DNA from: Agromyces mediolanus
Lineage (GTDB): Bacteria; Actinomycetota; Actinomycetes; Actinomycetales; Microbacteriaceae
Assembly (NCBI RefSeq): GCF_023715325.1
Contig: NZ_JAMBNX010000006.1
Location: forward strand, 207,935 to 271,934
Length of the DNA: 64,000 nucleotides
Reading direction: 5' to 3'
Shown here piece by piece: positions 31,501-40,073 of this stretch. A model generated the notes under the pieces. The model was not told where the DNA came from. It ran no database searches and saw only the letters and a program-made list of their open reading frames with translations. Position numbers and translations under genes: made by a program. Numbering within the stretch: position 1 is the first letter of the stretch; each line of letters starts with the position of its first letter.

Positions 31501-32100
31501 ATGCCGCAGGCGCAGGGGAACGGACACGACGCTCGGCGTCGGCGCACGCATCAGGCGCTGCGCGACAGCGCGTCGCAGCTGTTCGAGGCGAACGGGTACG
31601 AGGCCACGACCGTGGCGGAGATCGCCCGCCGCGCCCAGGTGTCCGAGCGCACCTTCTACGTGCACTTCCCGTCCAAGGAGGACCTGCTCTTCGCGCACGT
31701 CGAGGACTTCGCCGCGCTCGCCCGGCGGGTCGCCGGCGAGGCGGACTCCCCGCATCCCGCGGACCGCGTCCGCGCTGCCGTGCTCGCGTTGATCGAGGCT
31801 GCCACGACCGAGGAGGCGGTCGCCCGGCAGGCGGTGATCCGGGGCGCGCTCGGGTCGCGCGGCGAGATCCCGCGTTCCCTCGCGGCGCAGCTGATGGACC
31901 TCGCGCGAGGGCTCGCGCTCCGCATCGCGGCGGACACGGGCGCGCCGGTCGCGAGCGTCGCGCCGATGGTGGGGGCCGCGTTCGGCGCCGTCGAGGGCGC
32001 CGGCCTCGACGGCGCGCTCCGTGCGGAATCCGGAGGGACGCGACGCGAGGCGATGGTCCGGGCGCTGGATGCCGCGCTCCGCGGCTTTCGCGAGGGCTGA
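31501..32100 (+). CDS. TetR-family regulator of the SDR-ABC operon
   Basis: This 199-residue protein has the helix-turn-helix RRRRTHQALRDSASQLFEANG and ATTVAEIARRAQVSERTFYVHFPSKEDLLFAHV (about 13-70). The C-terminal half is Ala-rich and of the usual ligand-domain size. It probably represses the divergent SDR-ABC-permease operon and itself through the palindrome at 31455-31470. The stop lies 3 bp from the end of the convergent MarR gene. Confidence 0.9.
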   Translation: MPQAQGNGHDARRRRTHQALRDSASQLFEANGYEATTVAEIARRAQVSERTFYVHFPSKEDLLFAHVEDFAALARRVAGEADSPHPADRVRAAVLALIEAATTEEAVARQAVIRGALGSRGEIPRSLAAQLMDLARGLALRIAADTGAPVASVAPMVGAAFGAVEGAGLDGALRAESGGTRREAMVRALDAALRGFREG

Positions 32101-32103
32101 GGC

Positions 32104-32523
32104 CTAGTCGGTCTGCGTGAGTCTCGCGAGGGAGCGCAGGAACGGTTCGCGGTCCTCCTCCGGCAGTCGACCGAGCACGGAGTCGTAGAGGCCGTCGAGG
32201 ATGCCGGCGGTGGACGCGACGACTCGTCGACCTTCGTCGGTGACGGCCACGACCCGCGCCCGGCGGTCCTCCGCCGGGACCTTCCGCTCGGCGAGCCCGG
32301 AGCGCTCGAGCGCGTCGAGCGTGTTCACCATCGTGGACTTGTCGAGGCGGGCGAGCTCGGACAGCTCCTTCTGCGTTTTCTCGCCGGATGCCGCGCAGAG
32401 GAGCACGCTCACGGTTCGCAGCGTGGTGTCGAGCTCGCCGAGTTCGTCGGCGGCCCGGTGCTCGATCGACCGGGTCAGCAGCTGAAGTTGGACGACGAGG
32501 TCGCTCACCGTGCGTGCGATCAT
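32104..32523 (-). CDS. MarR-family regulator of the DHA2 exporter
   Basis: This 139-residue protein has the winged helix TQKELSELARLDKSTMVNTLDALERSGLAERKVPAEDRRARVVAVTDEGRR (about 50-100), including the DxRA(R) wing common to MarR. Met at 32523 (MIARTVSDL) is the family-like start; 32544 is an alternative. Two copies of AATAGAT-N2-TCT lie just upstream in the gap to the divergent exporter gene. It should repress the exporter until a small-molecule ligand binds. Confidence 0.88.
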   Translation of the reverse strand: MIARTVSDLVVQLQLLTRSIEHRAADELGELDTTLRTVSVLLCAASGEKTQKELSELARLDKSTMVNTLDALERSGLAERKVPAEDRRARVVAVTDEGRRVVASTAGILDGLYDSVLGRLPEEDREPFLRSLARLTQTD

Positions 32524-32545
32524 GAGGCAAGCATAGCAGTGCATG

Positions 32546-32572
32546 AATAGATCGTCTAAGAATAGATTATCT
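32546..32572. promoter_or_regulatory. Tandem MarR operator half sites
   Basis: AATAGATCGTCT (32546-32557) and AATAGATTATCT (32561-32572) are 15 bp apart, with inner inverted arms AGAT/ATCT in the second. They lie between the divergent MarR and exporter genes. Confidence 0.65.
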
Positions 32573-32617
32573 GTTACGGTCGTGCAGTCCCCTGGCACCG
32601 ACCGAAGGAGCACCGCC

Positions 32618-34060
32618 ATGAAGGCCTCCCGTGCGCGCTGGATCGCGCTCGTCGTCCTCTGCATCGGCACGCTGATGACGATCCTCGACGAGACGATCGT
32701 CAACGTCGCGCTGCCGGTCATGCAGAAGGAGCTCGGCTTCTCGCAGGCCGGAGTGTCCTGGGTGATCAACGCGTACCTCATCGCCTACGGCGGGCTGCTG
32801 GTCTTCGCCGGGCGCCTCGGAGACCTGCTCGGCCACCGCCGGGTCCTCCTCATCGGCGTGTCCGTCTTCACGGTCGCCTCGGTCGCGGCCGGCCTCTCGC
32901 CGAGTGCGATCATCCTGGTCGCCTCACGCTTCGGCCAGGGCGTCGGCGCGGCGCTGATCACCGCGGTCACCCTGGCGCTGATCGTGACCATGTTCACCGA
33001 GCCGAGGGAGCAGGCGAGGGCCATCGGCTTCTACAGCTTCACCTTCGCCGGCGGGGGCGCGCTCGGGCTGCTGCTCGGCGGCGTGCTGATGCAGCTGGCG
33101 AGCTGGCAATGGCTGTTCTTCATCAATCTGCCGATCGGTCTCGTCAGCCTCGTCGTCGGCTGGCGGCTGCTCCCGCGCGGGCGCGCACTCGGACTCGGTC
33201 GGGGGCTCGACGTCGTCGGGGCGGGACTGCTCGTGGCGGCGGTGTCGCTGCTCGTCTACGGCGTCATCACGGCCGAGCATCTCGGTTGGGGCGGGACCAC
33301 CATCTTCTCCCTCGGCGGCGCTGTGATCCTGCTGTTCGGCTTCGTGCTCCGGCAGCGGCGGGCGAAGGTGCCGCTGCTGCACCTCGGCGTGCTGCGTGAT
33401 CGCGACGTCGCGGGAGCCAATGTCATCCAGTTCCTCGTCACCGGCGGTCTCTACGGCTCGTTCTTCATCGCGACGCTGCTCCTGCAGCAGGTGCTCGGCT
33501 ACACCCCGATGCAGATGGCGCTGTCGTTCGTGCCGCTGACGATCGTCACGGCGCTCGCGTCCATCGTCGTCGCGCCGTTCCTGACCGCGCGCTTCCGGGA
33601 GCGGATCACCCTCGTCGTCGGCCTGCTCGCGTTCCTCGCGGGTGCACTGCTCCTCGCGCGCGTGCCCCTCGGTGGCGGCTACCTCGCCGACGTGCTCGCG
33701 CCCCTGCTGCTGCTCGGCCTCGGCATCGGGATCGTGCTCCCGCCGATCATGAGCCTCGCGATGTCGAAGGCGGGCGAGGACGAGGTCGGCGCGGTCTCCG
33801 GGCTTGCCAATTCGACCGGCATGATCGGCGGGGCGTTCTGGACGGCCGTGGTCGCCTCGGTGATCGGCGCCGTCGCCGGCGCTCGCGGCGACGCCGGTGC
33901 CGAGGGGCGGGCGGCGCTCGCCCAAGGGCTCGCCGCCGGGTCGCTGGCGATCGCGGCGGTCCTCGTCGTGGCGCTCGTCGTCGCCCTCGCGGTGCTGCGC
34001 CGGCGGCGTGATCCGGAGGCCGGGAGGGCGTTGACCGCGAACATGCAGGCCGAACGCTAG
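32618..34060 (+). CDS. DHA2-family (EmrB/QacA-type) MFS multidrug exporter
   Basis: This 480-residue protein has the 14-helix pattern of drug:H+ antiporters. It shows the helix-1 motif LDETIVNVALPVMQ (motif D1), the loop GRLGDLLGHRRVLL (motif A) and GFYSFTFAGGGALGLLLGGVL (motif C, here GGALGLLLGG). It starts at 32618 after a GAAGGAG ribosome site. It is divergent from MarR and probably derepressed by toxic compounds. The substrates are unknown. Confidence 0.92.
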   Translation: MKASRARWIALVVLCIGTLMTILDETIVNVALPVMQKELGFSQAGVSWVINAYLIAYGGLLVFAGRLGDLLGHRRVLLIGVSVFTVASVAAGLSPSAIILVASRFGQGVGAALITAVTLALIVTMFTEPREQARAIGFYSFTFAGGGALGLLLGGVLMQLASWQWLFFINLPIGLVSLVVGWRLLPRGRALGLGRGLDVVGAGLLVAAVSLLVYGVITAEHLGWGGTTIFSLGGAVILLFGFVLRQRRAKVPLLHLGVLRDRDVAGANVIQFLVTGGLYGSFFIATLLLQQVLGYTPMQMALSFVPLTIVTALASIVVAPFLTARFRERITLVVGLLAFLAGALLLARVPLGGGYLADVLAPLLLLGLGIGIVLPPIMSLAMSKAGEDEVGAVSGLANSTGMIGGAFWTAVVASVIGAVAGARGDAGAEGRAALAQGLAAGSLAIAAVLVVALVVALAVLRRRRDPEAGRALTANMQAER

Positions 34061-34066
34061 TCGTGG

Positions 34067-34447
34067 TCAGCCCTGCGCCGGCTCCACGTCCTGCACGTCC
34101 GCTCCGACGCTGACCGGCTGGCCGGGGACGGCCGGGATCGGCTCGGGGTCGAGGTGCTCCGGCACGAGCTCGATGCCGCCCGTGCTGTTGGCCGACCGCA
34201 TGAGGTCCTCCAGCCACTGGGCGTTCAGGTCGGGGCGCTCGGGCTCGGTGAAGACGAAGCGGATCGGGATGGCCGGGTGCAGCCAGAGCGTCTCCCGCCC
34301 TCGTGGCTCGTCGTCGGGGTGCCGCCACGAGAGGGTGAAGCTCTCGTTGCGGCGCAGCTTGGTGGTCAGGACGATCTTCAGATGCGCGAGCGCGCGGTCC
34401 TCGATCCCGATGGGGGTCTGCGAGTCCCCGTAGTACAGCGTTCCCAT
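34067..34447 (-). CDS. DUF7882-type small protein
   Basis: This 126-residue protein begins MGTLYYGDSQTPIGIEDR and continues LAHLKIVLTTKLRRNESFTLSW, which I recognise as the small Microbacteriaceae family now called DUF7882 (often mislabelled ATP-dependent DNA ligase). The C-terminal half has ETLWLHPAIPIRFVF and a Pro-rich tail. The function is unknown. It is convergent with the exporter gene, 6 bp apart, and has no partner. Confidence 0.75.
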   Translation of the reverse strand: MGTLYYGDSQTPIGIEDRALAHLKIVLTTKLRRNESFTLSWRHPDDEPRGRETLWLHPAIPIRFVFTEPERPDLNAQWLEDLMRSANSTGGIELVPEHLDPEPIPAVPGQPVSVGADVQDVEPAQG

Positions 34448-34549
34448 ATTGCTGACCGTAGCCGTTTTTCTCCGACTGGATCGGCGACTCCGGGGTCGTG
34501 TTCGCGTTCCGTCAGGCTCGGTGCGCATCTCGGCCACCAGACGGGGCGC

Positions 34550-34577
34550 TGGACCTCCCAGCCGCATCGCGTACACT
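34550..34577 (+). promoter_or_regulatory. Probable promoter of the cold-shock gene leader
   Basis: A -35-like TGGACC (34550-34555) and -10 TACACT (34572-34577) are separated by 16 bp. Transcription would begin near 34584, giving a leader of about 500 nt before the cold-shock start. Confidence 0.45.
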
Positions 34578-34585
34578 AGTGGGCA

Positions 34586-35080
34586 GTGATACACCGTGCA
34601 GCCCACCGGTCGTCACGACCGAGTGCCCGTCATCTTCGAGCACCGTCGCGTTCTACGCGTCCCGAATCCGCTTCCGCGCTTGGAGCGCATCCTCAGCTTC
34701 CCGCAGCCGCTGACGTCGTCGTCAGAAACGGCAGCCGTACCGAAACGATCATCCTCATCGCTCTTCTCTTCACCAGTTCGTCCCCTCGCCTGTCGTGGCG
34801 GCAAGCCGACCACGACGTGCACAGCGCCACGCGCGACGGCGAGTACGCCGGGCACGTCGTGGCCGACGGCGACGGCTACCGCGCCTACGACGCGACCGGA
34901 CGGGCGATCGCCCGCGCCGAGACGCTCCACGAGGCGTGCACCGCCCTCGAATCGACAGCGCCGTCCGCTCTCGCTCCCGCCGCCGAGCACCTCGTGCGGC
35001 GCACCAAAGCCCCGCGGCGGCGCCGTCGCCGCGGATTCACGGATCACACCCGTGGTCCCAGACAACGAAGGAATGACGTC
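34586..35080 (+). other. Long leader of the cold-shock gene, open in the same frame
   Basis: From a GTG at 34586 the frame of the cold-shock protein is open without a stop for 165 codons. The first 65 codons look non-coding, but residues about 70-115 ([21 protein letters not shown], then [18 protein letters not shown] and [14 protein letters not shown]) look like a true small domain. Then comes a basic stretch [11 protein letters not shown]. There is no ATG for this part. It is either a separate small gene with a non-standard start, a fused N-terminal extension of the cold-shock protein, or a structured 5' leader. Confidence 0.4.
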
Positions 35081-35284
35081 ATGGCCACCGGCATCGTCAA
35101 ATGGTTCAACACTGAAAAGGGCTTCGGCTTCATCGCTCCCGACGACGGCTCCGCCGACGTGTTCGCGCACTTCAGCGCGATCACCGGCAACGGCTACCGC
35201 GAGCTCGCCGAGAACCAGCGCGTCGAGTTCGACGTGGAGCAGGGTCAGAAGGGCCTCCAGGCCACCAACATCCGCGGCCTGTGA
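35081..35284 (+). CDS. csp: Cold-shock domain protein (CspA-type)
   Basis: This 67-residue single cold-shock domain has both RNA-binding motifs, KGFGFI (RNP1) and VFAHFSAI (RNP2), after the start [14 protein letters not shown]. It binds single-stranded RNA and DNA and acts as an RNA chaperone. An AAGGA lies 8 bp before the ATG. The long leader is in the expected place for cold-responsive translation control. A strong terminator follows. Confidence 0.95.
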   Translation: MATGIVKWFNTEKGFGFIAPDDGSADVFAHFSAITGNGYRELAENQRVEFDVEQGQKGLQATNIRGL

Positions 35285-35291
35285 GCTCCCC

Positions 35292-35320
35292 GGCCGGCCC
35301 CGCCCGAGGCGGGGCCGGCC
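35292..35320 (+). terminator. Terminator of the cold-shock gene
   Basis: A perfect 13-bp inverted repeat, GGCCGGCCCCGCC and GGCGGGGCCGGCC with a 3-nt loop, starts 7 bp after the stop codon. Confidence 0.8.
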
Positions 35321-35454
35321 GTGCGCTCACAGCAGGATCACGGGAGGTATGCAGGCAGCGGCATGGTTCACCGCCTAACGTGGGAATAGCGATGGGCACC
35401 CGCCTTTGGCTTCACGGCCGAAGACTCCCGGCCCAGCACAGACAGGCAGCCCCC

Positions 35455-36558
35455 ATGCCGACCGTACCCATCGCCCAGGAGGCCGTGCTCGGCCCCGTCC
35501 GACAGACCTACGCCAGGGCCGGCGACTTCCCGCCGATCACCCGGGCCTACAGCCAGCTCTCCCAGATCGTCCGCGAGACCGGGCTCCTCCGCCGGACCCC
35601 GTGGTTCTACGCCCTCGTCGGCGCCGGCATCGTGCTCGCCTTCGGCGGGGCGGTCGCCGGATTCATCCTCCTCGGCGACAGCTGGTACCAGCTCCTGATC
35701 GCCGGGGCGCTCGGGCTGCTGTTCACCCAGGTCGCCTTCCTCGCCCATGAGGCCGCGCACCGTCAGATCCTCGCCTCGGGGCCGGCGAACGACCGGCTCG
35801 CGAGAGTGCTCGCCGGCCTCGTCGGCATGAGCTACGGCTGGTGGGACAGCAAGCACAGCCGTCACCACGCCAACCCGAACCGCGTCGGGAAAGATCCCGA
35901 CATCGAGGTCGACACGATCTCCTTCCTCGACGAGGATGCCGCGAACGCCCGCGGCCTGCGTCGGCTCCTCACCCGCAAGCAGGGCTGGTGGTTCTTCCCG
36001 CTGCTGACGCTCGAGGGGCTGAACCTCCACTTCCAGAGCCTCCGGTATCTCTTCGCCCGCGGCCCGGTCCCCGGCCGCTGGACCGAGCTCGGCATCATCG
36101 CGGCGCGCTTCGCCGTGCTCTTCGTGCCCGTGTTCCTCGTGCTCCCGCTGGGGATGGCGTTCGCCTTCGTCGGCGTGCAGCTCGCCGTCTTCGGCGTGTA
36201 CATGGGGGCGTCGTTCGCGCCGAACCACAAGGGCATGCCGGTGATCGCGCCCGACGCCAAGCTCGACTTCTTCCAGAAGCAGGTGCGCACCTCGCGCAAC
36301 ATCAGCGGCGGCTGGTGGGCGACCTGGCTCTTCGGCGGCCTCAACTACCAGGTCGAGCACCACCTGTTCCCGAGCATGTCCCGCCTGCACCTCGCCCGCA
36401 CCCGCGAGATCGTGCGCGAGTACTGCCAGACGCACGACGTGCCCTACACCGAGACCTCGCTCTGGCGCTCCTACGCGATCGTGATCGCGTACCTGAACCG
36501 CGTCGGGCTCGCCGCCCGCGATCCCTTCGACTGCCCGGTGGCCGCCCGGTACCGCTGA
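35455..36558 (+). CDS. Membrane fatty-acid desaturase
   Basis: This 367-residue protein carries the three histidine boxes of acyl-lipid or acyl-CoA desaturases: HEAAH (98-102), HSRHH (134-138) and QVEHH (299-303). They bind the di-iron centre. About four to six membrane helices lie between them (near 51-72, 78-95, 215-255). It introduces a double bond into membrane lipids and is plausibly linked to membrane fluidity. The start at 35455 is the first Met with family-like sequence after it. The neighbouring cold-shock gene is suggestive, but a terminator separates the two. Confidence 0.93.
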   Translation: MPTVPIAQEAVLGPVRQTYARAGDFPPITRAYSQLSQIVRETGLLRRTPWFYALVGAGIVLAFGGAVAGFILLGDSWYQLLIAGALGLLFTQVAFLAHEAAHRQILASGPANDRLARVLAGLVGMSYGWWDSKHSRHHANPNRVGKDPDIEVDTISFLDEDAANARGLRRLLTRKQGWWFFPLLTLEGLNLHFQSLRYLFARGPVPGRWTELGIIAARFAVLFVPVFLVLPLGMAFAFVGVQLAVFGVYMGASFAPNHKGMPVIAPDAKLDFFQKQVRTSRNISGGWWATWLFGGLNYQVEHHLFPSMSRLHLARTREIVREYCQTHDVPYTETSLWRSYAIVIAYLNRVGLAARDPFDCPVAARYR

Positions 36559-36650
36559 CCGGTGCCGCGCGTCCTCGTCTCTGGGGGAGTTCCCGGCTGG
36601 ATGGCCGACACTGGTACGGCAGGTGATCGGGCCGACGGGGGGAGGCGACG

Positions 36651-36842
36651 ATGGGCATCCGACGGCGGCGGGCCGCTGCACCCCCGACGAACCCCGAGGA
36701 CGACCCGTATCTCGCCTACCTGATCTGGAAGGGCGAGCAGCCCGCGGCCGAGTCGGAGCCCGAGACGCCGCCCAAGCGCGGCTGGTGGCAGCGCATGCTC
36801 GGGCGGCGCGATGCCGACGGCGGGTCTCGGCACGAGTCGTGA
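36651..36842 (+). CDS. Small hypothetical protein (63 residues)
   Basis: This very short, charged protein begins MGIRRRRAAAPPTNPEDDPYL and ends with a basic tail. A strong GGGGGGAGG ribosome site lies 5 bp before the ATG, which is the main reason for the call. I do not recognise a family. It follows the desaturase by 92 bp on the same strand. Confidence 0.55.
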   Translation: MGIRRRRAAAPPTNPEDDPYLAYLIWKGEQPAAESEPETPPKRGWWQRMLGRRDADGGSRHES

Positions 36843-36885
36843 GGTGCCGTCCGCCGCGGCTCAGTGCGTGGTCGTCTCTTCGCGC

Positions 36886-37341
36886 TCAGCCCGCGACGTC
36901 GATCACCCAGGTGACGCCGAAGCGATCGGCGAGCATGCCGAAGCCGGGCGACCATGCCGAAGCGGCGAGCGGCTCGACGACCGTCGCCCCCTCGGCGAGC
37001 CCGTCCCAGGCGTGCTGCGCCTCGGCGAGCGAGTCGGCGCGGAGCGACAGGAAGAAGGGCCGGTCGGTGACGGTCGCACCGTGTTCGCGCCGGGTGGCGG
37101 TGGGCGAGGCATCCGCCGGTCCGGCATCGCCCGGCACGTCGTAGGCCATCACGCGGAAGCCGTCGGGGCTCGTCACGTTGCCGAAGACGATCCGCTCGGC
37201 GTCCGGGCTGCCTGCGGGCATGCCGAGCTCGCCGTAGCTCGTGAGCGCGAGCTCGCCGCCGAAGACGCGCTGGTAGTGCTCGAGGGCCGCGCGGGCGCGC
37301 CCGTCGCGGAAGTTCAGGTGGGTGGTGGTGTGCAGGCTCAT
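36886..37341 (-). CDS. VOC/glyoxalase-superfamily protein (PhnB-like)
   Basis: This 151-residue protein has the pattern of the PhnB-like or 3-demethylubiquinone-methyltransferase-like VOC group: LNFRDGRARAALEHYQRVFGG at the N-terminus and GMLADRFGVTWVIDV at the C-terminus. The enzymatic activity in this group is mostly unknown. It is divergent from the YafY regulator at 37444 across a 102-bp gap, so it may be its target. Confidence 0.85.
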   Translation of the reverse strand: MSLHTTTHLNFRDGRARAALEHYQRVFGGELALTSYGELGMPAGSPDAERIVFGNVTSPDGFRVMAYDVPGDAGPADASPTATRREHGATVTDRPFFLSLRADSLAEAQHAWDGLAEGATVVEPLAASAWSPGFGMLADRFGVTWVIDVAG

Positions 37342-37443
37342 CGCCGTTCCTCTCGATCGCGGGCGGCTCGGTTCGACCGCCTGCGGCCAGCGTTCCAGCA
37401 GTCGAGGACACCGAATGTCCGCGACCTGGCCCAGACTGAAGGC

Positions 37444-38466
37444 ATGACGGATGGCTCGGCACGCATGCTCTCGTTGCTCTCCCTGTTGCAGGCGAGACGT
37501 GAGTGGCCGGCCGCCGAGCTCGCCGGCCGGCTCGACGTCAGCACGCGCACGATCCGCCGGGACGTCGAGCGACTGCGGGAGCTCGGGTACCGGGTGTCGG
37601 CGACGATGGGCCCCGACGGCGGCTACCGGCTCGCCGCGGGGGAGGAGCTGCCGCCGCTCCGCTTCGACGACGAGCAGGCGGTCGCCCTCGCGATCGCGCT
37701 GAGCTCCGTGACGGGCGGCGGTGCGGCCATCGAGGAGGCGGCCGAGCGGGCGCTCGGCACGGTGCGGCAGGTGCTGCCCTCGCGGCTCCGGCACCGCGTC
37801 GACGGGCTCCGCTTCGCGCACGAGCCGAGCGCGGTGCGCACCGACCCCGAGGTGATCCTGGCGGTCAGCGAGGCGGTGCGCGAGCGTCGGGTGCTGCGCT
37901 TCGGGTACCGGCGCGGCGACGGTGCCGAGGCCGACGGCGACCCACGCCGCGTCGAGGCGCACGAGCTCGTCGCCCGCGACGGGCGGTGGTACCTCGTCGC
38001 CTTCGACCTGGAGCGCGAGGACTGGCGGCTGTTCCGGCTCGATCGGATGGCGCCGCGCGCGCCGCACGGGGCGCGGTTCGCGCCACGCCGGATCCCGCAC
38101 GGCGACGCCCTGGCGTTCCTGACGGCGCGCTTCCGCGGGGCGGTGGAGCAGGGCGACGTGGGCGCAGGCAGCGCGGCCGGTCCCGCCTGGCCCTGCGTCG
38201 GCGAGGCGGTGGTCCGCGCCGAGGCATCCGAGCTCGCGCCATGGCTGGAACCCGGCGAACTGATCGAGGCAGCCGACGGCCGCTGCCGCGTGGCGCTCGG
38301 CTCGTGGTCGTGGGCGGGCGTCGTGGCGCGACTGCTGCAGTTCGAGCGGCCGTTCGAGCTGCTCGGGCCGCCCGAGCTCGTGACCGCGGCCGAGGCCGCC
38401 GCCGCGCAGCTCAGTTCGGCCGGTAGAGCGTCGCCTGGAACTCGTATGCGTCGTGCCGGTACGTGA
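37444..38466 (+). CDS. YafY-type regulator, HTH plus WYL domain
   Basis: This 340-residue protein has an N-terminal helix-turn-helix (ARMLSLLSLLQARREWPAAELAGRLDVSTRTIRRDVERLRELGY, about 6-50). It is followed by a WYL domain with VLRFGYRRG and DGRWYLVAFDLEREDWRLFRLDRM (about 140-200), and a WCX-like C-terminal part. WYL domains bind nucleotides or other ligands. It is divergent from the VOC gene and its 3' end overlaps the convergent GntR gene by 56 bp. Confidence 0.9.
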   Translation: MTDGSARMLSLLSLLQARREWPAAELAGRLDVSTRTIRRDVERLRELGYRVSATMGPDGGYRLAAGEELPPLRFDDEQAVALAIALSSVTGGGAAIEEAAERALGTVRQVLPSRLRHRVDGLRFAHEPSAVRTDPEVILAVSEAVRERRVLRFGYRRGDGAEADGDPRRVEAHELVARDGRWYLVAFDLEREDWRLFRLDRMAPRAPHGARFAPRRIPHGDALAFLTARFRGAVEQGDVGAGSAAGPAWPCVGEAVVRAEASELAPWLEPGELIEAADGRCRVALGSWSWAGVVARLLQFERPFELLGPPELVTAAEAAAAQLSSAGRASPGTRMRRAGT

Positions 38467-39160
38467 CCCGGCCGAGCAGCACCGGCGTGCCGGAGAGCTC
38501 CGAGGCCGTCTCCTCGCCGACGAGCACGGGGGCGCCCGCGGCGATGCCGAGCGCGGCGGCGATCGCCTCGTCGGCGGCCTCGGCGCGCACCGTGTAGTCG
38601 CTGCGCACCACGCGGAGGCCGCACACGGACTCGAGCGTCCCGTAGAGCGAGGCGTCCTCGAGCATCTCGGGCTCCAGCCCGACCGCCCGCTGCGCCGGGA
38701 TGATCGACACGTCGTAGCAGATCGGCACGTCGTCGAGCGTGCGCACCCGGTGCACCTCGAGCACGGGGGAGGCGGGGGCGAGCGCGAGGCTGCCCGCTTC
38801 GCCGAGGCTCGCCGGGCGCACCTCGCTGCGGTGCACCCGGGCGCCCGGCCGCAGCCCGCGGGCGAGCGCCATCTCGGTGAACGACTGCAGGGCGACCCGC
38901 TCCGCCATGTGCGGGGCGGTGACGAACCATCCGCGCCACGGCGAGCTCTCCAGCAGGCCGTCGCGCTCGAGCGAGGCGAGGGCCTCGCGCAGCACGACCC
39001 GGCTGACCGAGACCCGATCAGCGAGCTCGCGCTCGCCGGGCAGCTTCTGCCCGGGCTCGAAGACGCCGGCCTCGATGAGCTCGCGGATCGCGTCTCGCGC
39101 GCGGGCGGCGGTGCGCCCGAGCTGCCGCGGCGCCGCGGTCGCGGTCGCGTGTTCGGTCAT
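38411..39160 (-). CDS. GntR/HutC-family regulator with UTRA domain
   Basis: This 249-residue protein has a GntR winged helix (RDAIRELIEAGVFEPGQKLPGERELADRVSVSRVVLREALASLERDGLL, about 22-70). It is followed by a UTRA effector domain with VHRVRTLDDVPICYDVSIIP and an ending YRHDAYEFQATLYRP. It is the gene just upstream, on the same strand, of the carbohydrate ABC operon in map order, and likely controls it. Palindromes of the GACCA-N-TGGTC type, as bound by this family, lie upstream of that operon at 42576-42607. Confidence 0.9.
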   Translation of the reverse strand: MTEHATATAAPRQLGRTAARARDAIRELIEAGVFEPGQKLPGERELADRVSVSRVVLREALASLERDGLLESSPWRGWFVTAPHMAERVALQSFTEMALARGLRPGARVHRSEVRPASLGEAGSLALAPASPVLEVHRVRTLDDVPICYDVSIIPAQRAVGLEPEMLEDASLYGTLESVCGLRVVRSDYTVRAEAADEAIAAALGIAAGAPVLVGEETASELSGTPVLLGRVTYRHDAYEFQATLYRPN

Positions 39161-39242
39161 CGTGGCCGCCTCTCCGCCCCGATTCTCCTGAGCGGGCGGC
39201 CGCCGGTCAAGCCGGGCCGCGGCCCGCCGCCGAGCGCCCGGT

Positions 39243-40073
39243 TCACTCCTTCACCGCCCCGGCGACGACGCCGGTGATGAAGCGGCGCTGGAAGATCGCG
39301 TAGACGACGAGGATCGGCAGGGCGACGATGACCGCGGCGGCCGCCGTCACCGAGGGGTCGAAGTTGCGCGTGCTGCCCGCGAAGAACGAGAGCGCGAGCG
39401 GAGCGGTCTGCACGTCGGGGTTCTGCGGCACGAGGACGAGCGCCATCAGGAACTCGTTCCACGTGTAGAGGAAGAGGAGCGTGCCGAGCGTCGCGATCGC
39501 GGGCGCCGACACGGGTACGTAGATGCGCCAGAGCGTCGCCCACCGGCCGGCGCCGTCGATCGAGGCCGCCTCGCCGAGCGAGCGCGGCACGTTCGCGTAG
39601 GCGGTGCGCATCCACAGCACGCCGAGCGAGACCGAGGTCGCGATCTGCGGCAGGATGAGCGCCCAGTACGTGTTCAGCAGGCCCATGCCCTCGAGCAGGT
39701 AGTAGAGCGGCACGATGATGCCCTCGTAGGGCATCACGAGGCCGACGAGCAGGATGCCGAGCAGCACGAAGCGCCCCGGGAACCGCATCGTCGAGAAGGC
39801 GTAGCCGGCGAGCACCGAGACGAGGCTCGCGCCGAGCACGACCGCCACGGCGACGATGAGCGACGACCAGAGCGCCTGGCCGAAGCCGCCGCGGGTCCAC
39901 GCGGTGGCGAAGTTCTCCAGGGTGAGGCTGGACGGCAGGCCGCCGCCGCCCGTGCGCTCGCCGGGAGGCGTGAGCGCGAGCAGGACGATCGACAGGAACG
40001 GAAGGAGCGCGAGCAGCGCTCCGACGACGAGCAGCAGATGCCCCAGGAGCTGTTCGGAGCGGCGGGTCCTCAT
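39243..40073 (-). CDS. Carbohydrate ABC importer permease (MalG-type)
   Basis: This 276-residue protein has six likely membrane helices and the MalG EAA loop, EAASIDGAGRWATLWRIYVPVSAPAIATL (about residues 170-200), that docks onto the ATPase. The start overlaps the previous permease's stop by 4 bp (ATGA). No ATPase gene is in this operon; a shared MsiK-like ATPase elsewhere is likely. Confidence 0.93.
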   Translation of the reverse strand: MRTRRSEQLLGHLLLVVGALLALLPFLSIVLLALTPPGERTGGGGLPSSLTLENFATAWTRGGFGQALWSSLIVAVAVVLGASLVSVLAGYAFSTMRFPGRFVLLGILLVGLVMPYEGIIVPLYYLLEGMGLLNTYWALILPQIATSVSLGVLWMRTAYANVPRSLGEAASIDGAGRWATLWRIYVPVSAPAIATLGTLLFLYTWNEFLMALVLVPQNPDVQTAPLALSFFAGSTRNFDPSVTAAAAVIVALPILVVYAIFQRRFITGVVAGAVKE

